This document shows positions 56,201 to 64,000 of a stretch of DNA of 64,000 bases, in pieces. The notes under the pieces are model-generated. The model searched no databases and was not told where the DNA came from. It saw only the letters and a list, made by a program, of their open reading frames with translations. The stretch is taken from the NCBI RefSeq assembly GCF_910596095.1, contig NC_056548.1:6163151-6227150 (forward strand), written 5' to 3'. This DNA comes from Thunnus maccoyii. Taxonomy: Eukaryota; Chordata; Actinopteri; Scombriformes; Scombridae. Position numbers and translations under genes: made by a program. How positions within the stretch are numbered: position 1 is the stretch's first letter; each line of letters begins with the position of its first letter.

Positions 56201-59195
56201 GTCTTGAAACAAATCAGGTGATTGCAGCAGAGAAGATATGTGGATGAAAGTACTAAATTACTACTTAAGCTTAACTTCTGGGACTTAACTTCTGGGATAC
56301 TCACTGTTGACACATTTACAAATTTACAGTCCAGAGCAAGAGTACAAATGCTTCTTTTCTGTCTTACTGGAGTCTAATATCATATTTCAGATCCCAACAT
56401 GACCTCAGTCTCCTCCTACATTTTTGTTCAGTTTATCACCTCCCTTCTGTTTTTTACTCTCTGACTCAGCTGATAAAGAAGTCACTCGGACTAGTGGGGG
56501 GAGAAATTATGTTTATACTGCAGCTCCTCTGGCATTAAATGAAACAGCCTTTTTTCAGAATGCCTCCAAGAGAAATGTGGCCATTGTTTAACATTCACAG
56601 GCTGTAAATTTGAAATGTTTTGTATTGCAAAACACTGCAGCATCCATCCACCAGTATCCACACTACTAGTTTTACAGTTTAAGTGTTGATGTATTAATTA
56701 AAGGTGCAGTGTGTAGGATTTAGTGACATCTAGTGGTGAGGTTGCAGACAGTTGCAACAAACTGAGTACCCCTCTCCTTCCAAGCACATAGGAGAACCTA
56801 CGGTGGCCGCAAAACCCATGAAAAACGTGAAAGGCTTCTGTAGAAAGATGGTTTTGCAACATGGCAGCCTCCATGGAAGTACGATTCTTATTTTTCGGTG
56901 GTTATAAACTAATTAAAACATACTTATGAATATTATATTCCATTTCTGCCAAGTCCGTTCCACTAAATTCTACACACTGCTCCTTTATCTACATCATATT
57001 TCATTGTCAAACAACTGAAGAACATCATAATCTCATATGCTTTTTCTTGGGGTGTGGAATAAAAAGTGCCATAACTTGTTTGGTGCTCAATCATCTTGTT
57101 TATTTTCACAGAGTGAATTTTTTAAATTATGAAACCAGGATATTTGTCGTTCACACTTTCAACACTTTCTCTGTATCATACAGCCACTACCACAGCATGG
57201 ATATTTTCACCCACTATGATCTGCTGAACGCCAACGGCACCAAAGTGGCAGAAGGACACAAAGCCAGTTTCTGCCTGGAGGACTCAGATTGCCAAGAAGG
57301 TGAGTATAATGCCAATATTATAATGTTGTAGGTATTAATCTAATTAGTTTATTGATTGTTTAGTTATGTCTTTATCTCTGTATCAAAGGAGATTTTAAAC
57401 TCAATTTTAAAGTTGTAATTACATTTTAAATTTTAACTAAGATTATCTATAGATAGATTTGATGATGCACTTAATCTGTCTTTTCATTTGTGCCACACAC
57501 TCAGGTACTTCTAAACGGTACGAGTGTGCCAACTTTGGTGACCAGGGCATCACCGTGGGCTGCTGGGATTTGTACCGTCACGACATCGACTGCCAGTGGA
57601 TCGACATCACAGACGTCAGACCTGGAAACTACATCATGCAGGTGAGCAGGATCGCGTGTGGCTCAAAGTGTAGAACGTACTGCAAATGCTGGCAGGTTCA
57701 GAGAGTGAAAAATGAAATAATGGATAAAATACCAACAACCACACTAAAAATGTTCTTGTTCGTGTCTCTCAAGAGGTCAAACTGTCAAGACTCTTAGAGA
57801 GTTTGCCAAATCCAACACATGTAATAAAATAGTACTGAAAGAGCGGAAATGAGTGTCTGGATATGTAAATAAATTAAATGAATTAAGTCAACAACTTTGA
57901 TGAAGTCAGGCAGTTTGTCACCATCATCACAGACTTTGTAGATTAATACAGACAGCTCGGTCAACTAATAGTTTATACTATATTAAAAACATTTTAATCC
58001 ACCAGTATGCAGGATGATAAAGCTTAATTTTTGCAACAAATGATACCTTGTGTTTTGTTTCTTCAGTTATAAAATTCTGGCTTGTTTTAGTTAATTTTTC
58101 TGCAACATCTGTAATATAATCAGGCATGTAGAGCTGCAGTCTGTCCACAGATCTCCTCTCTCCACAGAACCAGGGAACATTAAAGGGAATACTACAAAAA
58201 ATATACAATACAGGAAAACTACTTAGAAACTAGAAAACACTTGAAGAAATCTTAATCCCACCACTGGAATCTATAGATGCTGCAGATCACTTCATTGACA
58301 ATCATACCCACTAGAATAAATACAAATCCAGAAGTTAAATAGGACTGCAAACATTTATTTTCATTATCGACTAATAGTTTTGTATATAAAATATCAGAAA
58401 ACAGTGAAAATATAGTTGTAATTTCTTAGAGTCAATGATGACGTCTTCACATGTCTTGTTTTGTCCGATCAACAGTGAAAGATCCAAAGACATTCAGTTT
58501 AGTGTCACAAATGACACAGAAAAGATTCAAATTCTTACATTTGAGAAGCTGCAACCAGCAAATATTTGGCATTTCTGCTTAAAGAAAATGAATAAAAAGA
58601 TTAATTCGATTATCAAAATAGTGGCCAATTAATTTTCTGACAATCGACTGAGCAACTAACTGTTGCAGCTCTAAAGTTAAGTAAATATATAACTAAGTCA
58701 CTGACTAATTTCCACAAATTATCCTGATAAAAATGCACAAAACCACCTGTTGTGTATTTAGTTTGTTAAACATGTCTGAATCAGGACATTATTGGTAAAG
58801 ACTGGAAAGCCAAAACTGAGTCATTTATTCATAGTGAAGCTTTTATCCAGACAATATCAAGTGAAAGAAATGTGATAGAAATGTTACGTTTCTCACCCCT
58901 TCAGATTGTCATCAATCCAAATTTTGAAGTGGCTGAGAGCGACTTCACCAACAACGCCATGAAATGCAACTGCAAATACGACGGAAATCGAATCTGGTTC
59001 CATAACTGCCACATTGGTGAGCATTCAAACACAGTTAAAAGACCAGATGTTAGTGTCACCTTTGGCTTTTTATTTACATGTCACCTTAACTGCTTTATTC
59101 ATTGTTTTTTAACACCTGCAGGCGACGCCTTCAGCGAGGAGGCAGAGAGGAGGTTTGAGAAATACCCCGGACAGCTGAACAACCAGATTTCTTAA
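32531..59195 (+). CDS. loxl3: Lysyl oxidase-like 3, whole coding span
   Basis: Secreted copper amine oxidase that oxidises lysines of collagen and elastin to start cross-linking. Coding exons: 32531-32867, 34436-34599, 37261-37478, [41383-41425, 44541-44593 optional], 45652-45859, 46940-47120, 52255-52409, 53236-53406 or 54594-54749, 55378-55537, 55644-55887, 57184-57299, 57505-57641, 58905-59016, 59122-59195. Length is 758 residues without the small exons and 790 with both (human LOXL3 753). Layout in the 790 form: signal peptide 1 to ~26, Thr/Pro linker, SRCR1 51-155, SRCR2 173-330, SRCR3 344-449, SRCR4 454-563, catalytic domain 565-790. Copper histidines H644, H646, H648 lie in HACHGHYHS; the LTQ pair is K671 (GHKASF) and Y707 (WDLY). 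Motifs [25 protein letters not shown] and [12 protein letters not shown] identify LOXL3 rather than LOXL2 or LOXL4; the teleost a/b copy is undecided. Confidence 0.93.
33130..33560. repeat. Interspersed repeat, 'gctagcatgctaac' family
   Basis: Text such as attattagccatgctagc, tgaaatatctcaacaactat and catactaacatgctaaac is a very common fish repeat with known dispersed copies. Non-coding, in loxl3 intron 1. Confidence 0.6.
33650..34215. repeat. Interspersed repeat, 'agcagctataatt' family, copy 1
   Basis: Begins attaaagcagctataattg and ends with cccacaagtggccaaaaaa. The interior block ggagttggtagagagcaaaaacagag is shared with 40622-40918, which ends ttgcagctttaaa, the inverse of this start. 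So it is a non-autonomous element with inverted ends. Confidence 0.65.
34436..34599 (+). CDS. loxl3: loxl3 coding exon 2 (SRCR1 second half)
   Basis: Acceptor ctttgcag, donor GAT|GTAAGT; 164 nt. Encodes [29 protein letters not shown] and the linker DERIPGF, nearly identical to human LOXL3. Confidence 0.95.
34951..35026. promoter_or_regulatory. Cluster of TGACCTTGGGGTCA-type sites
   Basis: TGACCTTGGGGTCAAA at 34951-34966, its inverse TTTGACCCCAAGGTC at 34983-34997 and ACCTTGGGGTCAAA at 35012-35025. Each contains AGGTCA-like half-sites (TGACCT, GGGTCA) of the kind bound by nuclear receptors. Function is inferred. Confidence 0.3.
35510..36115 (+). repeat. Locally duplicated block, copy B
   Basis: Counterpart of 32100-32430. 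The shared text is interrupted between about 35610 and 35945 by a segment beginning tagtctcgcaataccgg that is absent from copy A. Confidence 0.7.
37261..37478 (+). CDS. loxl3: loxl3 coding exon 3 (SRCR2 first half)
   Basis: Acceptor cccgccag, donor TATAA|GTAAGT; 218 nt, phase 0 to 2. Encodes [45 protein letters not shown] and NKNFYK. In human the protein continues directly into the sequence of the 45652 exon. Confidence 0.95.
37588..38207. mobile_element. Palindromic MITE, complete copy
   Basis: Starts aaaggacaggtttacaattt and ends gtgaacccgtccttta; the two arms of about 300 bases pair along most of their length (ggccaaaatccacagtgtgt with actgtggattttgtccc). Same family as 5995-6535. Confidence 0.75.
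38465..38785. repeat. Degraded 'gatacttgatac...tatcgatatcgaagtatc' repeat
   Basis: Contains tgatacttgatacctctt and the partly inverted tatcgatatcgaagtatcga; likely an old MITE with eroded ends, related in style to 8950-9435. Confidence 0.35.
40622..40918. repeat. Interspersed repeat, 'agcagctataatt' family, copy 2
   Basis: Shares gccagatatttccctcagga and gttggtagagagcaaaaaca with 33650-34215; its right end ttgcagctttaaa is clear. It appears truncated on the left. Confidence 0.6.
41196..41276 (+). repeat. Long (TG)n microsatellite
   Basis: About 81 bases of almost pure TG with one CA interruption, ending 106 bases before the first small loxl3 exon. Open frames on both strands here are repeat artefacts. 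Confidence 0.97.
41383..41425 (+). CDS. loxl3: loxl3 candidate micro-exon a (43 nt)
   Basis: Acceptor tgtctcactgttgcag, donor CAAAG|GTTAAT. After the phase-2 end of exon 3 it reads [15 protein letters not shown] and ends in phase 0. It is strongly basic. Its 43-nt length means it must be followed by the 53-nt form of micro-exon b (start 44541) to keep the frame. Human LOXL3 lacks it; human LOXL4 has its own basic insertion at the same place. Confidence 0.5.
41479..41504 (+). repeat. C-rich simple repeat
   Basis: Tandem CCCCCA units, directly downstream of micro-exon a. Confidence 0.9.
42955..43045. mobile_element. Fragment of the 1716-2365 foldback MITE
   Basis: agcctgatatatcttattcc, then a match to the left arm of the element at 1741-1830. 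The remainder of the element is missing or diverged. Confidence 0.65.
43587..44180. mobile_element. Tc1-like element, internally deleted
   Basis: Left end cactatgcggccaaaggtat...gtggacacccc and right end gtgtccacatacttttggcc...atttagtg are inverted repeats typical of Tc1 elements in fish, flanked by TA. About 594 bases. The interior (ttctgggaaggctttccaaa) is the non-coding flank of the full element; no transposase frame remains. Confidence 0.8.
44537..44593 (+). CDS. loxl3: loxl3 candidate micro-exon b (57 or 53 nt)
   Basis: Two acceptors, ttgcag|gcag|aca, lie 4 bases apart; donor AAAAG|GTAATC. Joined straight to exon 3 with the first acceptor (44537) it is 57 nt, in frame, and adds [18 protein letters not shown]. 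After micro-exon a only the second acceptor (44541, 53 nt) stays in frame; the first would give a stop within six codons. Lysine/serine-rich, low complexity. Confidence 0.5.
44884..45113. mobile_element. MITE, 'tttgggaaatact' type
   Basis: Left end ctctacactttgggaaatac and right end gtatttcccaaaatgtggga are inverted; the interior has ccagttagcttagcataga. A common teleost MITE. Confidence 0.65.
45652..45859 (+). CDS. loxl3: loxl3 exon after the micro-exons (SRCR2 second half)
   Basis: Acceptor tccccgcag, donor ACTTCG|GTAAAG; 208 nt, phase 2 to 0. Encodes [33 protein letters not shown] and PAVVSCMPG, then a lysine-rich linker KKKLKTS before SRCR3. Confidence 0.95.
46038..46420 (+). mobile_element. 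MITE, 'aaaggaccagtgtgtaagattta' family, copy 2
   Basis: The best preserved copy here: starts aaaggaccagtgtgtagggtt and ends ctctacacactggtccttta. Its interior matches 19333-19695. Confidence 0.85.
46940..47120 (+). CDS. loxl3: loxl3 exon (SRCR3 first half)
   Basis: Acceptor ttgtttag, donor GTCAAG|GTTAGG; 181 nt. Encodes [27 protein letters not shown] and [16 protein letters not shown]. Confidence 0.95.
47490..48180 (+). pseudogene. Non-LTR retrotransposon (LINE) fragment, 3' part of reverse transcriptase ORF
   Basis: Reads [31 protein letters not shown], then after frame breaks [10 protein letters not shown] and WIQLA, then [20 protein letters not shown] and PPGKRK. These are the C-terminal blocks of fish LINE ORF2 proteins. 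It has at least two frame breaks and no upstream polymerase core, so it is a 5'-truncated, dead copy inside a loxl3 intron. The clade was not determined. Confidence 0.8.
51640..52060 (+). pseudogene. Tc1-like transposase remnant
   Basis: Encodes [16 protein letters not shown] and, in another frame, [10 protein letters not shown] (51872-51901), the blocks around the last two catalytic acidic residues of the DDE transposase. Frameshifts and stops show it is dead. In the loxl3 intron before the 52255 exon. Confidence 0.8.
52255..52409 (+). CDS. loxl3: loxl3 exon (SRCR3 second half)
   Basis: Acceptor tgttcag, donor AACTCG|GTCAGA (weak at the +3 to +5 positions); 155 nt, phase 1 to 0. Encodes [23 protein letters not shown] and [21 protein letters not shown] is an N-glycosylation sequon. 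Confidence 0.94.
53236..53406 (+). CDS. loxl3: loxl3 exon A, SRCR4 first half (canonical copy)
   Basis: Acceptor cccacacag, donor GCGCAA|GTAGGT; 171 nt, phase 0 at both ends. Encodes [16 protein letters not shown], then a loop with NGTE (N-glycosylation sequon, N475), then [20 protein letters not shown] and [10 protein letters not shown]. The end closely matches human LOXL3 (GLGYANHGLQ before ETWYW). Confidence 0.94.
53720..54032. mobile_element. Truncated Tc1-like element
   Basis: Ends gataaagtggccactgagtgta, the classic terminal repeat of a widespread fish Tc1 element (ataaagtggcc...). The left terminus was not found. It lies between exons A and B of loxl3. Confidence 0.5.
54594..54749 (+). 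CDS. loxl3: loxl3 exon B, alternative SRCR4 first half
   Basis: Acceptor gcgtttctgcag, donor ATCACT|GTAAGT (perfect consensus); 156 nt, phase 0 at both ends, no stops. Encodes [40 protein letters not shown] and [12 protein letters not shown]. By hand about 30 of 52 residues equal exon A, including both cysteines, but the glycosylation loop is shortened and lost. Splicing exon B instead of A to the 55378 exon keeps the SRCR fold; using both would duplicate half a domain. Most likely a mutually exclusive exon. Confidence 0.8.
55378..55537 (+). CDS. loxl3: loxl3 exon (SRCR4 second half)
   Basis: Acceptor cctctaag, donor TGAGA|GTGAGT; 160 nt, phase 0 to 1. Encodes [28 protein letters not shown] and [13 protein letters not shown] is a further sequon. 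Confidence 0.95.
55644..55887 (+). CDS. loxl3: loxl3 exon (start of catalytic domain)
   Basis: Acceptor tgtgtccag, donor CATGG|GTAATG; 244 nt. Encodes [47 protein letters not shown] and the first copper ligand in WVWHACHG. Confidence 0.96.
56699..56988 (+). mobile_element. MITE, 'aaaggaccagtgtgtaagattta' family, copy 3
   Basis: From aaaggtgcagtgtgtaggat to ttctacacactgctccttta; shorter interior than the 46038 copy. Confidence 0.8.
57184..57299 (+). CDS. loxl3: loxl3 exon (copper site, LTQ lysine)
   Basis: Acceptor catacag, donor GAAG|GTGAGT; 116 nt. Encodes [38 protein letters not shown]: two copper histidines and the lysine that forms the LTQ cofactor. Confidence 0.96.
57505..57641 (+). 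CDS. loxl3: loxl3 exon (LTQ tyrosine)
   Basis: Acceptor acactcag, donor ATGCAG|GTGAGC; 137 nt. Encodes [35 protein letters not shown], with the tyrosine of the LTQ cofactor in WDLY. Confidence 0.96.
58340..58672. repeat. Interspersed repeat, attaatcga/gttgcagc family
   Basis: From aggactgcaaacatttatttt to gttgcagctctaaa; ends partly inverted. Contains cttgttttgtccgatcaaca, shared with 5705-5945. Confidence 0.6.
58905..59016 (+). CDS. loxl3: loxl3 penultimate exon
   Basis: Acceptor cccttcag, donor ACATTG|GTGAGC; 112 nt. Encodes [31 protein letters not shown] and HNCHIG. Confidence 0.95.
59122..59195 (+). CDS. loxl3: loxl3 last coding exon
   Basis: Acceptor cacctgcag; encodes [20 protein letters not shown] and QIS, then TAA at 59193-59195. 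Confidence 0.95.
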
Positions 59196-60225
59196 TCAAC
59201 AATAATTTCTCAACAACATGAGAATCAAAGTTGGGGTTGTACGAATAAAAAAAACACGCCTCACTTGCCCAAAAAGTAAGACACACACCCCTTGTCTTCA
59301 GGTGCTGAAACAGATCCCCACATATATTCCGCATTGGTCACAGAAGGAGCCGACAGTATTTTCCTCTGGCGAATGTGTTGTATGCCTGAGTTATTATACT
59401 TGAATATTCAAGTGCTAATGTTTTGTTTTGATTTGTTTCCTAAGTCTAATGTGAGCTTATGCTACATTTTTTAAACATAAAATAGGATTTTATAAAGTCA
59501 GTCGTACAGTCTGAGTACGACAAGTGTACAGCCTTCTATTGAATGTTTTTGTTCTTAGTCATGAATGAGGTGTTATTTTTTTATACACAAATTTTATTTT
59601 ATTGGAGCAAGCAGGTTCAGAAGTAGCTGAAATGTGTCTCCTGCATTTGGTAACACATTTAAAAAAAAAAAAAAGAAAAAATCTGATTCATGAATGGGAA
59701 CAGATGCAGCTCTGTGAGAGTCTAACTGGTTTCGGTGGGTATTGTGGGTAAAAAAAAAAGAAAGACTTTTCTCGACCAAAACTCTGCAAGTGTCTCCGAA
59801 ACAAAACACTAAACCTTTACCTGGACAGAGCGATCGCTGAAAGACTAAATGTTGCTCACGAGAAAAGTTTCAGCTGTTCGGTTCTCTGCCATCTCGTTCA
59901 CAGAAACGGTTTCGGTCCACTTGGTCGAGTCTTTACACGCCTGCCTCCACAGTTAGTTTGTGAATGTATTTATTGTTGATACCAAGGTGCTCCAGAAGAA
60001 TATCTGTCAGAATGTTAGTTCAATAGCATAAATGTCAGTTTGAAGGGACCAGTCGGAAGCCACCTCTAGCTTTAGTCTGTATGTATTTTAATAGTCTTTT
60101 AGGGTCAAGACATAGAATTTATTGGGCAAAGACAGAAAACTACAGTTACCCTTAAGAATCGCTGTACTGTATGTATGCTGATGTAATCACACTCGCTGCA
60201 CCTAATAAAAATGAGAGGAATAATA
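59196..60225 (+). other. loxl3: loxl3 3' UTR (inferred)
   Basis: From the stop to the second of two polyadenylation signals (AATAAA at 59244-59249 and 60204-60209). No repeat is evident apart from A- and T-runs. Confidence 0.45.
60204..60209 (+). terminator. loxl3: loxl3 distal polyadenylation signal
   Basis: AATAAA about 1 kb after the stop codon. The proximal AATAAA at 59244-59249 sits only 49 bases after the stop codon and may be used too. Confidence 0.4.
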
Positions 60226-60569
60226 CTTGTTCTGGGACTTATTTGATTAGAAGTACTTGTACTGTGTTACGTCGTATTCTTGAAGGTCTAAAGCATGAAG
60301 CAAAGAGGAACAAGTCCCTGGAAAGGTTTTACTTTCCAAAGGTACGGGAACTTTACAGGGATGACCGTCACTGATTGGTCAAACACAGACACAGTGGTTA
60401 CTTCAACTTGTGTACGGCTTCATTATAAAACAAAGAAGTACTCCCATATCAAAACTAGGACAAGAGGTGGACATTTCTCATCATTTGTTAACATTAAAAG
60501 TAAAGTTAGGCCTTGCTGTCCACTTGTGACCACCAGTCACAGGTTGCATATGTCTACCACATGTACCCA

Positions 60570-60717
60570 AGTCTGATTTTGCTCCCTCTGTAGATATAAA
60601 GGGCTTATTTTCATGGGATTATACACTAATTAAAACATATTAATGAATATTATATTCCATTTCTGCCAAGTCTGTCCTACTAGATGCCACTAAATTCCAC
60701 ACACTGCACCTTTAAAT
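60570..60717 (+). mobile_element. MITE, 'aaaggaccagtgtgtaagattta' family, right-half fragment
   Basis: gtagatataaagggcttatt through actagatgccactaaattcc to cacacactgcaccttta; the left half is missing. Confidence 0.75.
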
Positions 60718-60839
60718 AATATTTAAATTAAATTAAAAATGATCCAGTAATTCACAAGTAAAAACCCAAAGATTAGAGGAAATATCTCTGTGCATCAGAA
60801 TTCTTTATTTTTTCCTGCTTTCCAGTCCAGTTAATAATC

Positions 60840-60915
60840 TAGCTTCCCTACTCTCTGGATTCGAATTGCGACCCCTTGTGCGGGTCCCCACTGGTCTAAT
60901 CACTGAACTAGAATA
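60840..60915 (-). repeat. tRNA-derived SINE head (candidate)
   Basis: On the minus strand tagttcagtgattaga resembles an A box and gcaattcgaatccaga a B box of a tRNA-type promoter, about 45 bases apart. There is no intact cloverleaf, so it is not a functional tRNA. Confidence 0.35.
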
Positions 60916-63900
60916 ATGCTTTTTTTTTTTTTTTTTTTACTGTTGTCCTTGTTTGTGAAACTGTGTCACTTGTTGTCAGCATTAGTCCAGTATTGACTGT
61001 ACTGTGGCCTGTATTCGCTTCACTGACTCACTCAACAGTACTTAACACTTCCATTACAATAAATGACCACTTAAAAAACTCTCATGGAACTGTAAAAACA
61101 CCTAAATAATTTGCAATTAAACTATGGTGGAGGTATAAACGATAAACTTAAATTTCTACTGACATAAAGGTAACTACAAAGTGACTGATGTATGTTTGAG
61201 AAACAGAATTATTTGCAGGCCTGTTTTTGAGTTTAGCTAAATTAAAATCCTTACTATGAACTGTCATCTGAAGTACGGACTGTGACTCTGTGAGTTGTGA
61301 GAACAGATGCCAGGTTTGTGTGCTGCTGAGCTGCGAGGTCATCTTAATCTACTCAGGCGTTTTACTGCTAATCTCGGTCTTCGCTGCCACGGTTGAACAA
61401 TCCCATTAACCTCAGTTTCCAATCACATTAACCGTGTGCACAGCATTACACCAGCTCACATCAGGATGCACATCGCTACAGCCAGCAGCAGCGTTAACGT
61501 CCCATATATCACAGGAAATTCAGACAGTGATGATTGCAAAGAATAAACCTCTTATTATTTAATATTATTTTTATGTATATGATCACCTTACTTCTTACTA
61601 AACATACTACGAATAGATTCACCTTCACAGAAACTTGCATGCTATTATTTGGACAAATTAAAACTATTGTCTCTTTTTATATCTCAATCAAAATCTCATT
61701 TATGAAGAGATGCAGATGAAATTTGAGGATTTAAGGATTTTAAAAGAGACAACTGAGATATAGTGTATGTTGAGAACTCACTGTTACTCCTAATGTTTTG
61801 TATAATAAGTAAATTTCTCACGTGATTTTGCACCGTTTCTGCTAACGTGGAGGTGAAAGTGTTTGAGCAGCAGATATTACCTCCTATCAAGTAAAAAAAA
61901 AATCCATTATTTCACAAAGTCAAAACAGTATCTCCTGCGTTTAAATGCCTCGGTTATCTCTGCCCTTTCCTCGCCTCCTGACTCGCTAATGCTGCTGCAG
62001 GTCACCTGTGAGCTTCTCTAAAGGTCTTCATCTCTGATCATCATCATCATCATCCCATCATCCTGCACGCCTGGCCTGACAGAAGAGGATTACACCGGTT
62101 CAGCAGCACGTTGTCATGCATGAGCCGGTTAATACCTGTGTGACAGTAAACACACAACAATGCGGAGAGCTGTGCAGGGCGCCTCCTAGAGGGCAGCGAC
62201 TTAAAGTGCAGCAGCGAAGGATGTACTGTAGATGTGATGTGACTTTTTTTCCTTACTAGACTCATTGATATAAAATGTTCCTTTAAAAGTTGCTCATTTT
62301 TTAGTTCCTTTACCACAGTTTGGAGATGATAAACACAACTACAGCTTACACACAAAAATCTTCTACAATGATGTTCCTTAAGACCATGAGTGGATTAACT
62401 CATTAGGGGGCTTCTGTTGATTCTCTGTGTATGAATCCTGTCACCTTAAAGCACGCAAGTATATGTCCTCTAAGAAGACTGACTCCTGTCAACCTGATGG
62501 AGAAAAAAACTTGAAATTGTTGATAACTTTAAATATCTTTGGTTTGTTTTAGATTCAAATTTGACTTTTAAGAAATAAAGTTGATAAAATGGTGAAGTTT
62601 TCTTTGTCAAACTTCAGACCTATTAGAACTTGTCGATCACTAGATGCTGCAAAAAACGTACAAGCATTCAATTAATCTGTCACACTTAACTCACACATGC
62701 ACAAGTTGGCCCCTGAACTGTAGATTCCACATTAGAGCTGATAATCAATCTATAAACAAACACTTATATTGGTTATGGAAAAGTCTTATATGGACTTGTG
62801 TCTTATATTTAAGATTCTGCATGGATCATCACCTCCAGGAACACAGAGGCAGTTGACAGAGGCGACTGTTTATCTCATATAGATGAAGCAAACTTGGACG
62901 AGCAGCTTTGTCAGTGAGAACAGCAAATCTTTGTTAAACTCTTCCTATTTAAATAAGGAACTGTACTGCATACCACATTTTAAAAATCAAACGCAAAATA
63001 TGGTTTTATCTACTCAGATATGTGTTCATGAATGATCTACAGGTTGACTCTTTTATACATGTCTGATTGTATAGTTTTTGTTTGTTTTGTTTAAGAGCTG
63101 TTTCATTTCTCCAATTTTTAGTCGTATCAGGACTACAGGGAGAAATCAGCTGTTGAGCTAACCTCAGCACATTTACACTCATGTTAATAAAATGTCAATG
63201 TTGATTAATGTGCATTGTCCCCTATAAATAAACAAATAAATAATTCTTCCTTTGAGCTCCAGAAACCAACCAGTACTGCTATGTTGCAACACCACTTTCC
63301 CTCAGATTCGCTGTGATTCAATCAGTGTTTGGTAATCAGATTAGACACTGATTTATTTAGGAATACACAACATGTAAACACAATATTAACTAAAATGATA
63401 AATTAAACTACACTTTAATAAAGACACCTCTGCAAGCGAGGGCCTTGAGATCAGGTGAACGGGACCCACCTTTAGAACCTTATCAGTTAATATTGTGTTT
63501 TAGTGGCAATTAATCAAATTAAACATGATGAACGTCTCTAAGGGAAGTTGACCACTTTGCCCCGACACTAATCCTGCTTTAATGTGGACATAATCTGGAA
63601 GTCTGTAGGTATGTTGTCTCATGCGTTCCTATTTTTCTACTTGAAAAGTTTGAGAACACATGTAGGAAACTGTGAAACATGTTTTCAATGTACAAGTGTG
63701 TAACTTAACCGATTCATCTTGTCCTAAAAATTCCATCAAACTCCAGTCATTTTTATCCACATCAGTTTACATTTTACTTGTTTTTAATCACTAGGTTTTC
63801 ATATGCTGATGCTACGTTGTAAAAAGAAACAGTAAATGAGTTATTAGACAGTTTCTAAGCAGCTTTTATACAGTTTGGGAGGCTGAAAAAAACATTTAGC

Positions 63901-64000
63901 CTCCAAAACTGAATAAAAAATTCTTAAAGAAACAAATTTTTCATTTTCCTAAACTGTACAAAAAAAGATTCAGACTAATGTGGTGGAAACTCTGATATAC
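60916..64000. other. DNA downstream of loxl3, no confident gene
   Basis: AT-rich with a T-run at about 60920-60940, a (CAT)n tract at 62039-62054 and two more GC-rich patches (61340-61520 and 61930-62230). A possible minus-strand terminal exon at 61456-61551 and a CTCF-like motif at 62183-62197 are the only items of note. Confidence 0.4.

Noticed and set aside
60840-60915. Functional tRNA gene
   Set aside because: Only A-box and B-box-like segments; no consistent cloverleaf or acceptor stem, so a SINE head is more likely.

Overview
This window looks like a teleost fish chromosome, most likely a percomorph. It is AT-rich, its genes are split into GT-AG introns, it carries many short non-autonomous DNA transposons of types common in spiny-rayed fish, and its proteins match vertebrate families exon by exon. 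Nothing prokaryotic, viral or CRISPR-like was seen. All functional calls are from reading the sequence and recalled family knowledge; no database search was run.

Three protein-coding genes lie on the + strand. (1) mavs, coding 8807-14248 in four coding exons after a non-coding first exon ending at 7091: a 570-residue mitochondrial antiviral-signalling adaptor with an N-terminal CARD, a long proline/serine-rich middle with TRAF-binding motifs and a C-terminal membrane anchor. (2) pank2, coding 17205-22586 in seven exons: a 432-residue pantothenate kinase, the first step of coenzyme A synthesis. (3) loxl3, coding 32531-59195: a secreted lysyl oxidase-like enzyme with four SRCR domains and a copper/LTQ catalytic domain. 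mavs and pank2 are also neighbours in human (20p13); human LOXL3 lies on another chromosome (2p13).

The most unusual structure is inside loxl3. The exon for the first half of SRCR domain 4 exists twice in tandem (53236-53406 and 54594-54749). Both copies are open, both are flanked by plausible splice sites and both have phase 0 at each end, which is the layout of mutually exclusive alternative exons. Only the first copy carries an N-glycosylation sequon. In addition, one or two very small exons (41383-41425 and 44537/44541-44593) can add 19 or 32 lysine/arginine-rich residues inside SRCR domain 2. Their phases allow only certain combinations, and a long TG repeat lies just upstream of the first.

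The rest is introns and intergenic DNA. 1-6900 is upstream of mavs and holds repeats, a palindromic element and a possible minus-strand promoter. 15.6-17.0 kb separates mavs from pank2. About 25.2-32.5 kb separates pank2 from loxl3 and is mostly repeats. 60.2-64 kb lies downstream of loxl3 and has no confident gene. Recognisable mobile DNA includes Tc1-like elements (16.4, 43.6, 51.6 and 53.7 kb), hAT-like MITEs (15.0, 26.0 and 27.5 kb), a non-LTR retrotransposon fragment (47.5-48.2 kb), a MADF-like transposon fragment in a mavs intron, and five copies of one MITE family.
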